Shown: positions 48,129 to 57,417 of the stretch, one piece after another
Position numbering within the stretch: position 1 is the stretch's first letter
Layout of the letters: each line of letters begins with the position of its first letter
Source of the DNA: Kribbella pratensis
GTDB taxonomy: Bacteria; Actinomycetota; Actinomycetes; Propionibacteriales; Kribbellaceae
DNA: 64,000 nucleotides
Direction of reading: 5' to 3'
Assembly: GCF_004365355.1 (NCBI RefSeq)
Contig: NZ_SODP01000002.1
Location: 1,297,838-1,361,837, forward strand
Notes under the pieces: model-generated
Databases searched by the model: none
Seen by the model: the letters and a program-made list of their open reading frames with translations, nothing else
What the model was told of the DNA's origin: nothing
Translations under genes and position numbers: made by a program

Positions 48129-48129
48129 A
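48007..48129 (+). CDS. possible 40-aa leader peptide within repeat copy B
   Basis: ATG 48007 has TGGAGGACAG directly upstream. The frame (MTVLMPRLRRGG...) runs through the whole hairpin repeat and stops at a TGA that overlaps the ATG of the sugar-binding protein (ATGA). Translation would have to melt hairpin 2 to reach that start. In copy A the frame shifts after four codons because of one extra base, so the peptide sequence itself is not conserved. Confidence 0.4.
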   Translation: MTVLMPRLRRGGPCGCNSRPSLVAPVAPLPPLLSPGREAA

Positions 48130-49415
48130 CCAGTGACGCCCCGCCCTTCCGACCGGGGCGCCGAGCAGTTCTTGGTGGTCTGCTCGGCGCTCTCACCCTG
48201 ACCGGCTGCGGCGCTCTCGGCTCCAAGCCGAGAGTTCGCGAATGGAACCTGTTCGGCGGCGGCGACGGTGCTCGCCTGCTGCAGATCCACGACCAGTACG
48301 TCGCCGAGCACCCCGACGTCGCGTTCCAGGCGCACACGCTGGCCTGGGGCCCGCCGTTCTACACCAAGCTCGCGATGTCGGCGGCCGGTGGCCGGGCGCC
48401 CGAGGTCGCGACCATGCACATGTCCCGGTTGAAGGGGTTCAGCCCGACGACGATGCTCGACCCGATCCCGGTGGAGCTGCTCGAGAACGCCGGCGTACGC
48501 CAGTCCGACTTCCTGCCGGCGACCTGGGACCGCTGCGTCATCGACGGCAAGCTGTACGCCGTACCGCTGGATCAGCACCCGTTCGTCCTCTACTACAACC
48601 TGGAGATCTGCAAGAAGGCCGGGTTGCTCGGACCGGACAACAAGATCAAGCCGGTCACGGGAGTCACCGCGTTCCTCGACATGCTCCGGGCGGTCAAGGA
48701 CGCGACCGGCAAGTACGCCGTCTCCGTCGACACCACCAGCCCGTGGCGGCTGTGGTGGACGCTCTACGGCCAGCTCGAAGGCAAGTTCTTCAGCCCTGAC
48801 GGCAAGGAACTGGTGATCGACGATGCCAAGGCACTCGAGGCCCTGGACCTGATCGCCAAACTGGCGAGCGAAGGCCTCACGCCGCGGTCGGCGAACTACT
48901 CGGCCATGGTCGCCCAGTTCAGCAACGGCGAGGCCGGGCTGAGCTTCAACGGCGAGTGGGAGGTCACGACGTACCAGACCGCGAAGCTGCCGTTCAGCAT
49001 GGCGCCGTTCCCGGTCGTGTACGACGTACCGAAGTTCCAGGGCGACTCGCACACGTTCGTGTTGCCGCACCAGGCGCACCGTAACGCCGACGACACGAAG
49101 GCGACGGTCGAATACATCGCCTGGATGCTCAAGCACAGCGTCGAATGGGCAGCCGGCGGCCACATCCCGGCGTACCAGCCGGTGGTGAAGAGCCAGGAGT
49201 ACCTGGATCTCAAGCCGCAGGCGGAGTACCGCAGCGTCGCTCCGAACGTGTTCTACGACCCGGATGCGTGGTTCAGCGGTTCGGGAGCACAGCTGGAGAA
49301 CGAGTCGGCGGCGGCCTTCAGCGGGATCGCGACCGGACAAGCCACGCCCAAGTCTGCGCTCGCGCAGTTCAAGGCTGCCACCCAGAAGCTCCTCGACACC
49401 CCGTCCCCGGTCTGA
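48126..49415 (+). CDS. ABC transporter sugar-binding lipoprotein
   Basis: 429 aa from ATG 48126. The signal sequence has a twin Arg (GRRAVLGG) and a lipobox LTGC (Cys ~28), so it is lipid-anchored, perhaps via Tat. Family 1 extracellular solute-binding pattern: HTLAWGPPFYTKLAMSAAGG, LYAVPLDQHPFVLYYN, GEAGLSFNGEW. First gene of a binding protein-permease-permease-GH51 operon; the ligand is probably an arabino-oligosaccharide. Its start and ribosome site lie in the 3' arm of hairpin repeat B. Confidence 0.92.
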   Translation: MTSDAPPFRPGRRAVLGGLLGALTLTGCGALGSKPRVREWNLFGGGDGARLLQIHDQYVAEHPDVAFQAHTLAWGPPFYTKLAMSAAGGRAPEVATMHMSRLKGFSPTTMLDPIPVELLENAGVRQSDFLPATWDRCVIDGKLYAVPLDQHPFVLYYNLEICKKAGLLGPDNKIKPVTGVTAFLDMLRAVKDATGKYAVSVDTTSPWRLWWTLYGQLEGKFFSPDGKELVIDDAKALEALDLIAKLASEGLTPRSANYSAMVAQFSNGEAGLSFNGEWEVTTYQTAKLPFSMAPFPVVYDVPKFQGDSHTFVLPHQAHRNADDTKATVEYIAWMLKHSVEWAAGGHIPAYQPVVKSQEYLDLKPQAEYRSVAPNVFYDPDAWFSGSGAQLENESAAAFSGIATGQATPKSALAQFKAATQKLLDTPSPV

Positions 49416-49428
49416 CAGGAGAACGCCC

Positions 49429-50310
49429 ATGCAAGGACCGGATTGGAAACAACGTTGGGGCGGCCTGTTCTTCGTCGCGCCGTTCCTGCTGCTGTTCGCA
49501 CTGTTCATGCTCTGGCCGATCGCGTCCGGCTTCTGGAACAGCTTCTTCAACACGAGCCTGGCCGGCGTCAAACACGAGTTCCTCGGCCTGCAGAACTGGC
49601 GGGACCTGTTCGGCGACCCGGCCGTCTGGTCGTCGCTGAAGAACACGCTCGTCTTCACCGCGATGAGTACGCCGCCGCTGGTGATCATCGCACTGCTGAT
49701 GGCCTTGCTCGCCAACCGTAAGGGCATCCTCGGCTGGCTGCTGCGGTTCTCGTACTTCGCTCCGTTCGTCCTGCCGGCCACCGTGGTGACGCTGATCTGG
49801 GTGTGGATCTACCAGCCCGGATTCGGCTTGGTGAACGGACTCCTGACGGCCGGCGGATTCGCCGAGATCGACTGGCTGAACACCGAGAACCGGGCCATGC
49901 TCGCGGTGGTGATCACGACCGTCTGGTGGACGGTCGGGTTCAACTTCCTGCTCTATCTCGCTGCCCTGCAAGGGATTCCGGCGCAGGTCTACGAGGCGGC
50001 CGCGATCGACGGGGCGAACGGCCGGCAGCAGCTGTTCCGGATCACGCTGCCGTTGCTGAGCCGGACCACCGGGCTGATCGTCGTACTGCAACTGGTCGCG
50101 TCGTTGAAGATCTTCGACCAGATCTACCTGATGACCAACGGCGGGCCGAACTACGCGACCCGGCCGATCATCCAGTACATCTACGAGTCCGGCTTCACCA
50201 GCTACCGGATCGGCTACGCGTCGGCGATCTCGTACCTGTTCTTCGCGATCATCGTGATCGTCGCAGTCGCCCAGTTCAAACTGTTCTCCGGCCGAGGGGA
50301 GGCGGCATGA
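49429..50310 (+). CDS. ABC sugar permease, MalF-type
   Basis: 293 aa from ATG 49429 (CAGGAG upstream). Six hydrophobic segments and the EAA loop VYEAAAIDGANGRQQLFRIT, which docks the ATPase. No ATPase gene lies in this operon; a shared MsiK-type ATPase encoded elsewhere is usual in actinobacteria. Its stop overlaps the next permease (ATGA). Confidence 0.93.
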   Translation: MQGPDWKQRWGGLFFVAPFLLLFALFMLWPIASGFWNSFFNTSLAGVKHEFLGLQNWRDLFGDPAVWSSLKNTLVFTAMSTPPLVIIALLMALLANRKGILGWLLRFSYFAPFVLPATVVTLIWVWIYQPGFGLVNGLLTAGGFAEIDWLNTENRAMLAVVITTVWWTVGFNFLLYLAALQGIPAQVYEAAAIDGANGRQQLFRITLPLLSRTTGLIVVLQLVASLKIFDQIYLMTNGGPNYATRPIIQYIYESGFTSYRIGYASAISYLFFAIIVIVAVAQFKLFSGRGEAA

Positions 50311-51206
50311 CGACCACGACGATGCCGACCGAACGGCGGTCGGCCGCGCCCGCAACCAGGCCTGCCCGTAGTGGACCGGTGAAACCGCGCTGGACCTTCG
50401 CCGGAACCGCGACTGCCGTCGGTGCGGTGATCCTGGCGGCCCTCTGGCTCGTCCCGCTGCTCTGGGCTCTCGACACGTCGCTGAAACCGGAGCCGGAGAC
50501 CACCCGCGCCCCGATCACCTGGTTGCCAGAGGCACCGACCGGAGACGCCTACCGGAGCGTGATCGAGCAAGGGGATCTGATCCGCTGGTTCCTCAACAGC
50601 ACGGTCGTCTCGATCCTCGTGACTGCGCTGACGCTGTTCGTCTCCGTCCTCGCGGCCTACGGCTTCTCGCGGACGACGTTCCCGGGCCGCCGGGTGCTGT
50701 TCGGCCTGATCATCGCCGGCATCCTGGTGCCGCCGCAGGTGCTGATCGTGCCGCTGTTCCAGGAGATGACCGGCCTCGGCCTGGTCGACACCTACTGGGG
50801 CATCGTTCTTCCGCAGGTGGTCGCGCCGGTGATGGTGTTCGTGCTGAAGAAGTTCTTCGACGGCATCTCCCGCGACTACGAGGACGCTGCCCGGGTCGAC
50901 GGCGCGTCCCGGTGGCGGATCGTCTGGAGCGTGATGGTGCCGATGTCGCGGCCGATCTTGGTTGCCGTCGGCATCTTCACGTTCATCGGGGCCTGGAACA
51001 ACTTCCTCTGGCCCTTCATCGTGACCACCGACCCGTCAATGATGACGATCCCGGTCGGCCTGGCCAACGTGCAGGGCTCGTACGGCCTGCGCTATGCCCA
51101 GATCATGGCATCCGCCGTGCTGGGCGGCCTACCTCTGCTGATCGTCTACGCCTTGTTCCAGCGCCACGTCGTCCGCGGTGTCGGAGACGCGGGGATCAAG
51201 GGCTAG
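50307..51206 (+). CDS. ABC sugar permease, MalG-type
   Basis: 299 aa from ATG 50307. Basic N-terminus, six hydrophobic segments and the EAA-type loop YEDAARVDGASRWRIVWSVM. It forms the channel with the preceding permease. The GH51 gene starts 23 bp downstream. Confidence 0.93.
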   Translation: MTTTTMPTERRSAAPATRPARSGPVKPRWTFAGTATAVGAVILAALWLVPLLWALDTSLKPEPETTRAPITWLPEAPTGDAYRSVIEQGDLIRWFLNSTVVSILVTALTLFVSVLAAYGFSRTTFPGRRVLFGLIIAGILVPPQVLIVPLFQEMTGLGLVDTYWGIVLPQVVAPVMVFVLKKFFDGISRDYEDAARVDGASRWRIVWSVMVPMSRPILVAVGIFTFIGAWNNFLWPFIVTTDPSMMTIPVGLANVQGSYGLRYAQIMASAVLGGLPLLIVYALFQRHVVRGVGDAGIKG

Positions 51207-51229
51207 ACACCTATGACAGGAGCAACCTG

Positions 51230-52732
51230 GTGCCCGCTGCCAACCTGACCATCGACCCCGCGTTCACGATCGCGCCCGTGAACCGCCGTACCTTCGGGAC
51301 GTTCGTCGAGCACATGGGCCGGTGTGTCTACACCGGCATCTACGAACCCGGACATGCGACCGCCGACGAGGACGGCTTCCGCAAGGACGTCCTCGAGCTG
51401 ACCCGTGAGCTCGGCGTGTCCGTGGTGCGTTATCCCGGCGGCAACTTCGTCTCCGGTTACCGCTGGGAGGACGGTGTCGGCCCGCGGGACGAGCGGCCGC
51501 GCCGGCTCGACCTGGCCTGGCACAGCGTCGAGACCAACGAGTTCGGTCTCGACGAGTTCAGCAAGTGGTGTGTGAAGGCCGGCGTCGAGCCGATGATGGC
51601 GCTCAACCTCGGCACGCGAGGCGTCCAGGAGGCGCTCGACCTGCTCGAGTACACCAACCACTCGGGCGGTACGGCGTTGTCCGACCTGCGCGAGCAGCAC
51701 GGCGCAGCGCCGTACGGGATCAAACTGTGGTGCCTGGGCAACGAGTTGGACGGACCGTGGCAGGTCGGGCACAAGACGCCGACGGAGTACGGGCGGCTCG
51801 CGGCCGAGACCGCGCGGGCGATGCGGATGATCGAGCCGGATCTCCAGCTCGTCGCGTGCGGATCGTCGTCGTCGAGGATGCCGCTGTTCGGGACGTGGGA
51901 GCGCGACGTACTGCGGGAGACGTACGAGTTCGTCGAGTACATCTCCTGCCACGCGTACTACGGGAACGACGACGGCGACACTGCCTCGTTCCTGGCGTCC
52001 GCGGTGAACATGGACCGCTTCATCGAGTCCGTCGTCGCGACCGCCGATCACGTCGGCGCCGAGCTCAAGAGCAGCAAGAAGATCGGCATCTCGTTCGACG
52101 AATGGAACGTCTGGTACGGCGAGCGCTCCCGCCGTACCGACGGCCCCCACGACCAGTGGGAGGTGGCGCCGCGACGGATCGAGGACGAGTACAACGCCAC
52201 CGATGCCGTTGTCGTCGGCAACCTGTTGATCTCGTTGCTCCGGCACAGCGACCGGGTCGGGGTCGCCTGCCTCGCCCAGCTCGCGAATGTGATCGCCCCG
52301 ATCATGACCGAGCCCGGCGGTGCGGCGTGGCGGCAGCCGACGTTCCACCCGTTCGCGATCACGTCCCGGCTCGCGGCCGGCCAGGTCCTGCGGGTCGAGA
52401 CCGACTCGCCGCTCACCACGACCGAGAAGTACGGCGAGGTCGCGGCGGTCGACGCGGTCGCGACGTACGACGACGGCAAGGTCGCGATCTTCGCCGTCAA
52501 CCGGTCGACCGAGGGCCCGATCGAGGTCACCGTCGACGTCAGCCGCACCGGCGTCACGACCATCGCTGAAGCGCTGATCATGCATGCCGCGGATCCGCTG
52601 GCCGTCAACTCGGCCACCGACCCCGATCACGTGGTCCCGCAACGGCTCGAGACGGCCACCCTCGTCGACGGCAAACTGACCGTTACGCTCCCGGCCATCA
52701 GCTGGACTGCTGTTTCACTGACGACTGACTGA
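51230..52732 (+). CDS. abfA: alpha-L-arabinofuranosidase, GH51
   Basis: 500 aa from GTG 51230 (ACAGGAG upstream). TIM barrel with YPGGNFVSGYRWEDGVGPR, the acid/base in CLGNELDGPWQ and the nucleophile in ISFDEWNVWY, then a C-terminal beta domain. No signal peptide, so it cleaves arabinose from imported oligosaccharides in the cytoplasm. Last gene of the operon, followed by a strong terminator. Confidence 0.94.
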   Translation: MPAANLTIDPAFTIAPVNRRTFGTFVEHMGRCVYTGIYEPGHATADEDGFRKDVLELTRELGVSVVRYPGGNFVSGYRWEDGVGPRDERPRRLDLAWHSVETNEFGLDEFSKWCVKAGVEPMMALNLGTRGVQEALDLLEYTNHSGGTALSDLREQHGAAPYGIKLWCLGNELDGPWQVGHKTPTEYGRLAAETARAMRMIEPDLQLVACGSSSSRMPLFGTWERDVLRETYEFVEYISCHAYYGNDDGDTASFLASAVNMDRFIESVVATADHVGAELKSSKKIGISFDEWNVWYGERSRRTDGPHDQWEVAPRRIEDEYNATDAVVVGNLLISLLRHSDRVGVACLAQLANVIAPIMTEPGGAAWRQPTFHPFAITSRLAAGQVLRVETDSPLTTTEKYGEVAAVDAVATYDDGKVAIFAVNRSTEGPIEVTVDVSRTGVTTIAEALIMHAADPLAVNSATDPDHVVPQRLETATLVDGKLTVTLPAISWTAVSLTTD

Positions 52733-52744
52733 CCCGTGCGGCGT

Positions 52745-52774
52745 CGGACTGGGTGCCCGACGGCACCCAGTCCG
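52745..52774 (+). terminator. terminator of the arabinoside operon
   Basis: CGGACTGGGTGCC / GGCACCCAGTCCG: 13 perfect pairs, CGAC tetraloop, followed by ATTTCG. It starts 13 bp after the GH51 stop codon. Confidence 0.85.
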
Positions 52775-52839
52775 ATTTCGCTCAAGGCGGACCGGTACGA
52801 GGGCTCGTTCACCGGTGTACTAGGTCAGACTGTGTGCCC

Positions 52840-53457
52840 GTGAGCACTCAGTCCGACCTTGCGGAGACCAACCGCCTGGAAGCGTTCAGTGACGGCGTCT
52901 TCGCGATCGCGATCACCCTTCTCGTCCTCGAGTTGCATAGTCCCGAGCTCGAGGAGGGGCAGCGGCTGTGGCCGGCGTTGCTGGACGAGTGGCCGCAGTT
53001 CGCGGCGTACCTGACCAGCTTCGCGATCCTCGGCATCATGTGGGTCAACCACCACTCGATGTTCCGCCAGATCCAGCGCGCGGATCGCGGACTGATGTTC
53101 CTCAACCTGTTGCTGCTGTTGTGGGCGACGCTGCTGCCGTTCCCGACCAGCCTGTTCGCCGAACATCTCGAGGACCACTCGATCAACGCGAACGTCGCGG
53201 CTGCCGTCTACAGCGCGAACCTCACGCTGGCGGCGATCGCGTTCAGCCTGATCTGGTGGTACGTCCTGCGCCACCACCTGGTCGAGCACGAGATGACCAA
53301 GTCGCAGATGCGTAAGTCCCTGATCCGCTATTCCATGGGGACGGTGATCTACGGAGCCTGCATCGGCATCTCGTTCATCTCGGCCCAGGTGACGCTGCTG
53401 ATCGTCTTCCTGCTCGCGCTGTACTACGGCTTCGAGCAAGTCAGGACCCGCGCCTGA
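52840..53457 (+). CDS. TMEM175-family potassium channel-like protein
   Basis: 205 aa from GTG 52840 (GTG 52834 also in frame; no Shine-Dalgarno, possibly leaderless). The first helix has the TMEM175 signature RLEAFSDGVFAIAITLLVLE, and there are six hydrophobic segments in all. Bacterial TMEM175 proteins are tetrameric K+ channels with a hydrophobic filter. Overlaps the convergent GNAT gene by 17 bp. Confidence 0.88.
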   Translation: MSTQSDLAETNRLEAFSDGVFAIAITLLVLELHSPELEEGQRLWPALLDEWPQFAAYLTSFAILGIMWVNHHSMFRQIQRADRGLMFLNLLLLLWATLLPFPTSLFAEHLEDHSINANVAAAVYSANLTLAAIAFSLIWWYVLRHHLVEHEMTKSQMRKSLIRYSMGTVIYGACIGISFISAQVTLLIVFLLALYYGFEQVRTRA

Positions 53458-53893
53458 ACTGGGTGATGAAGACGCCGGGGGCGACTTCTAGCCTGTTGGC
53501 CTCTGCGTAGCCGCGGGACTTGTAGAGACTCACGGCCGGGGTGTTGGCCGAGCCGGTCGAGACCAGGCTGATCGGGCGGGGTTCGAGTCGGTCGAGGTGG
53601 TCCAGGAGGGCCCTCCCGTGGCCGCGGCGGGCGTGGGCGGGGTCGACGATCAAGCGGGAGATCTCGACCGTGTCGTCGTCCGGAAACTCATAAGCGACCG
53701 CGCCGACCAGCGTGCTTCCGTCGTACCTGCCGAGCCAGTGCTCCGTGGACTGCATGAGTCCGGCCAGGTCTTCCTGGAGGGGCGGGATGCCGTCGAAGCC
53801 GATCAGCTCGGCCTCGGCCGCGTACGCAGCGTGCTGGATGTGCAGCAGCCGCTCGGCGAGGGTGCGGTCCGTGAGGTCGAGCGGCGTGATCAC
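53441..53893 (-). CDS. GNAT-family N-acetyltransferase
   Basis: 150 aa from GTG 53893. Complete GNAT: VEISRLIVDPAHARRGHGRA (acetyl-CoA loop), STGSANTPAVSLYKSRGYAE, then the last strand FITQFRR. Small-molecule or protein acceptor unknown. 10 bp downstream of the siderophore-interacting gene on the same strand, so the two may be cotranscribed. Confidence 0.87.
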   Translation of the reverse strand: MITPLDLTDRTLAERLLHIQHAAYAAEAELIGFDGIPPLQEDLAGLMQSTEHWLGRYDGSTLVGAVAYEFPDDDTVEISRLIVDPAHARRGHGRALLDHLDRLEPRPISLVSTGSANTPAVSLYKSRGYAEANRLEVAPGVFITQFRRGS

Positions 53894-53903
53894 GCCGGCA
53901 AGG

Positions 53904-54608
53904 TTACGCGGCCTTCCAGTAGCCGAGGGACTTCACGCGATGCTTCGGCACGGCGAGATCCTTCAGGACGTACGACGTGAGCGTGCGCGTGGTCGCGGTG
54001 TCGCACGCGATCCACACGAACGTGTCGGGACTGATCTCGTCCTTGAGCTCGGTCTTCACGTGCTCGACCAGCCGCGAGCGCGGCACGGTCCTCAGGTCGT
54101 GGTGGTCCTCGGTGCGGAACGGCAGCTGGTGGTCGAGGTCGTGGGTGGTCTCGAACCAGATCGTCGCCGGCAGCTTCGGGGCGACCGCGAGCAGCGAGTT
54201 GATCGCGGGCAACGAGGCTGGGTCGCCGATCACCAGCATCCGCGGCGGCAACGGGTCCGGCACCTCGAAGCCGGTCCCCTGCACGGTCGCCTCGATCGTG
54301 TCGCCGGGCTCGGCCTTCCGGGACCAGTCGCTCGCGCACCCGGCGTGCAGCGCGAACTCCAGGCTGAACGTGCCGGCCTCGAGGTCCGGATCGACCAACG
54401 TGTACGCACGCTGGTGCGGCTTGCCCGCGTTGTCGAACCAGAGCCGCACCCACATCGTGGGGTGTACGCCGATCGCCTGCAGCAGACCGCCGTCGGTGAA
54501 ATGCACCCGACGGTAGCGCTCGGTGACCTGTTCGGCGCCCGTCACGGTGAAGACGAAGTCCTTTCCGCGGAACAGCTTGAGCACCACGCCTTCCCAGCCG
54601 TGCCCCAC
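53904..54608 (-). CDS. siderophore-interacting protein (ViuB/SIP, FAD-dependent ferric reductase)
   Basis: 234 aa from GTG 54608 (GGAGG 6 bp upstream). SIP domains: HPTMWVRLWF and QRAYTLVDPD (FAD site RxYT), WSRKAEPGDTIEATVQGTGF, then PRMLVIGDPASLPAI and VWIACDTATTRTLTSYV in the C-terminal domain. It reduces ferric siderophores to release iron. A 19-bp iron box lies 65 bp upstream. Confidence 0.92.
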   Translation of the reverse strand: MGHGWEGVVLKLFRGKDFVFTVTGAEQVTERYRRVHFTDGGLLQAIGVHPTMWVRLWFDNAGKPHQRAYTLVDPDLEAGTFSLEFALHAGCASDWSRKAEPGDTIEATVQGTGFEVPDPLPPRMLVIGDPASLPAINSLLAVAPKLPATIWFETTHDLDHQLPFRTEDHHDLRTVPRSRLVEHVKTELKDEISPDTFVWIACDTATTRTLTSYVLKDLAVPKHRVKSLGYWKAA

Positions 54609-54672
54609 TCGACACCTCCAGCGACAATGCTCTTGCGATGACGGATTGCTGCTGAGTAAGTTAGCCCAGAAA

Positions 54673-54691
54673 TTAGCGCAGCCTAACCTAA
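54673..54691. promoter_or_regulatory. IdeR/DmdR-type iron box
   Basis: On the minus strand TTAGGTTAGGCTGCGCTAA matches 16 of 19 positions of the TTAGGTTAGGCTAACCTAA consensus. It lies between the divergent siderophore-interacting and acylase genes, 18 bp before the acylase start, so both may be repressed by iron. Confidence 0.82.
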
Positions 54692-54708
54692 CTGAAGCGA
54701 GGCGCGTT

Positions 54709-57300
54709 GTGAATGCGAGAGTGTTCCGGGACACGTACGGCGTGCCGCACCTCCAGGCCGGCGATCCTCTCGCGTTGGTGTATCTCCAAGGGGTCAACGC
54801 AGCCCGGGACCGCGCCTGGCAGATCGAGCTCGAACGCCGCAGGTACCTCGGGACAAGCGCCGCGTTCCTCGGCGCGGACGCCGCTGGATGGGATGTCTTC
54901 GCCCGCCAGGCCCGGCTCGCTGACACGGCCCAGCGGTGCTTCGAGTCGCTCGACGACGCGACGCGCGAGTGGGTCACGGCGTACGTCGAAGGCGTGAATC
55001 ATGCGCTGCCGGGCGGGGCCTCGCGGGCGCCGGAGTTCGCCGAGACCGGGTTGACGCTGCAGGAGTGGGAGCCGTGGACGCCGCTCGGGATCTGGCTGGC
55101 GGTGCATGTGCTGTTCGCCGGCTTCCCGACGAAGTTGTGGCGGACCCATGTCGCGCGGCAGCTCGGCGAGGACGCGTTGGACCTGTTCACGTCCGAGGGG
55201 CCGCATGGGGCCGGAAGTAATGGGTGGCTGATCCCCGGGTCGCATACCGCGTCGGGTCAGGCGATCGTGGCCGGTGATCCGCATCGGTACATCGAGAGCC
55301 CGGGCGTGTACCAGCAGATCCGGCTGACCTGCCCGCAGTACGACGTACTGGGTCTTGCCGTGCCTGGCATTCCCGGCCTGGCGCACTTCGGTCACACGGG
55401 TGGCGTCGCATGGGCGATCACGAACGCGATGGCCGACTACCAGGATCTGTACGCCGAGCGCCTCCGTCGAACGGCTACTGGGGTGGAGGCCCTGGGCCCG
55501 GACGGCTGGAAGCCGGCCGCCGCACATCGTGAGGTGGTCGAGGTCGCCGGCGCGGACCCGATCGAGGTCGAGGTGATCGAGACCGAGCGTGGGCCGATCA
55601 TCCAGGACGGCATCAGTCTGCGGTGCCCACCTCGGGTGACCGGCCGGCTCGGGTTCGAGGTGATGGCTAAGTTGCTGCGGGCAACCACTGTCACGGATGT
55701 CGATTCCGCGTTCGACGACTGGGTCGAACCGGTGAATGTGGTCCTGGCGGCCGACACCGCGGGTGGGCTGCTGCATCGGACGGCCGGGCTCGTACCGCGG
55801 CGCCATGCGAGCAACAGGATGCGCGTCGTACCGGCCTGGGAGGCTGAGCATACGTGGGACGGGTGGTACGACCCGATGCCGCGCGAGGACGTGAACGGTC
55901 CGGTGGTGATGGCGAATGCTCGCGAACTCGCGGCGCCGTTGGGCGTCGAGTTCGCGGCACCGCACCGTTCGGACCGCATCCGCGAGCTGGTCAACGCTCG
56001 CGACGACTGGTCCGTCGACGACATGCCGTCGATCCACAAGGACACGTTCCTCGGCTCGGCCGGCTTCGTCCTCGACCTGCTGATCGACCTCGAGGACCTC
56101 TCCACCCAAGCCGTTGCCCTGCGCACCGAACTGCTCGCCTGGGACCGCCACATGGACGCGGCGAGTACGACGGCCTCGTCGTACGCCGCGCTCCGCACGG
56201 CACTGATCGCGCGGCTCACGGATCACTTCACGATCCTCGAGGACGCCGAGGTCGCGGAGCTGTTCGCGCCGTGGATGGATCCGTTGACGCACGTCTCCTA
56301 TGCGCTCGAGAGCCTGGTGGCTGCGGACCTTCCGCAGATCAACTTCGGCTGGTTGGCGCGGGAGGCGCTGGAGGAGGTTGCCGCGCACAAGCCCCGGCCG
56401 CCGTGGGGTGAGACACATCAGCTCTCGCCGCTGCATGCGTTGCGCGGGCCGGTGTTCGCGCGGGACGAGGAGCCTTACGACCTGGCGCTCTCCGGGGATC
56501 ACCACTGCGTCATGTCGACGTCAAGCCTGCCGGGACTCACCGACCTGTGTATCCGTGCGTCGGCGGCGCGGTACGCCTGGGATCTTGCCGATCGTTCAGC
56601 CAGCAGGTGGATCGTGCCGCTCGGCGCGTCCGGCATACTCGGGGATCCACATCATCACGACCAGCTGCCGTTGTGGTTGAGCGGATCGTTGGCCCCGGCG
56701 ATCGCTGCGACGGGCCGTGAGGATCGCGGCTACTCGGTCGAGGTGGACGGGTTCGGCAGGGTCCGGCTCGAGGAGGCCGATCCGGTGCGGGACCTCGATC
56801 TGATTCACGAGTGGGTGACGGCGGAGCGGGCGACGTACTGGGGCATGGGCGGGCTGTCGCGCGACGAGATCGCTGCCACGTATCGCTTCCTGGATTCGGT
56901 GCCCACGCATCACGTGTACGTCGTACGGCTGGACGATGCACCGGTTGCGCTGCTGCAAACCTACGACCCGCAGGCGGATCCGGCCGGTGCGGCGTACGAC
57001 GTCAAGGCCGGCGATCTCGGGTTGCATCTGCTGATCGCACCCGGTGATCCGCAGCCGGGCTTCACCGGCAATCTGCTGCGGGCCCTCGCAGAGTTCGTGT
57101 TCGTGCATCTCGGGCATCCGCGCCTGGTGGTCGATCCCGACGTACGCAACAGCCGCGCCATCGACCGCTTCCACCGCACCGGCTTCACCCTCGGCCCGGA
57201 GGCCAAGATCCCCCGACCTGATGGCTCGACCAAGACAGCCCAATTCGCCTTCCTCACGAAGGCGCAGTTCCTGGATGCCCAGCGATTGACGAACGGCTAG
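54709..57300 (+). CDS. penicillin-acylase-family hydrolase fused to a siderophore-type GNAT
   Basis: 863 aa from GTG 54709. The first ~690 residues are an Ntn-hydrolase of the penicillin acylase family, with the nucleophile S170 in GAGSNGWLIPG, HFGHTGGVAWAITNAMAD, and a mature-chain pattern without a signal peptide. The last ~165 residues are a GNAT of the AlcB/IucB type (GLHLLIAPGDPQ, LVVDPDVRNSRAIDRFHRTG), used to acylate hydroxylated amines in siderophore synthesis. The fusion is under an iron box beside a SIP gene, so a role in siderophore acyl tailoring or deacylation is the best inference. It resembles desG-type accessory genes of desferrioxamine loci (from memory, unverified). Confidence 0.85.
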   Translation: MNARVFRDTYGVPHLQAGDPLALVYLQGVNAARDRAWQIELERRRYLGTSAAFLGADAAGWDVFARQARLADTAQRCFESLDDATREWVTAYVEGVNHALPGGASRAPEFAETGLTLQEWEPWTPLGIWLAVHVLFAGFPTKLWRTHVARQLGEDALDLFTSEGPHGAGSNGWLIPGSHTASGQAIVAGDPHRYIESPGVYQQIRLTCPQYDVLGLAVPGIPGLAHFGHTGGVAWAITNAMADYQDLYAERLRRTATGVEALGPDGWKPAAAHREVVEVAGADPIEVEVIETERGPIIQDGISLRCPPRVTGRLGFEVMAKLLRATTVTDVDSAFDDWVEPVNVVLAADTAGGLLHRTAGLVPRRHASNRMRVVPAWEAEHTWDGWYDPMPREDVNGPVVMANARELAAPLGVEFAAPHRSDRIRELVNARDDWSVDDMPSIHKDTFLGSAGFVLDLLIDLEDLSTQAVALRTELLAWDRHMDAASTTASSYAALRTALIARLTDHFTILEDAEVAELFAPWMDPLTHVSYALESLVAADLPQINFGWLAREALEEVAAHKPRPPWGETHQLSPLHALRGPVFARDEEPYDLALSGDHHCVMSTSSLPGLTDLCIRASAARYAWDLADRSASRWIVPLGASGILGDPHHHDQLPLWLSGSLAPAIAATGREDRGYSVEVDGFGRVRLEEADPVRDLDLIHEWVTAERATYWGMGGLSRDEIAATYRFLDSVPTHHVYVVRLDDAPVALLQTYDPQADPAGAAYDVKAGDLGLHLLIAPGDPQPGFTGNLLRALAEFVFVHLGHPRLVVDPDVRNSRAIDRFHRTGFTLGPEAKIPRPDGSTKTAQFAFLTKAQFLDAQRLTNG

Positions 57301-57417
57301 GGCAGCCGGCGGGGTTCTGGACAAATTCTTGGTGGCGGTGTCGGATCGGGGTGGGGCTGTTCGTTGCAGAGTTGAGCGGCCGCACGCTCCCCGTACGGAC
57401 AACCGAGGAAAGGCACC

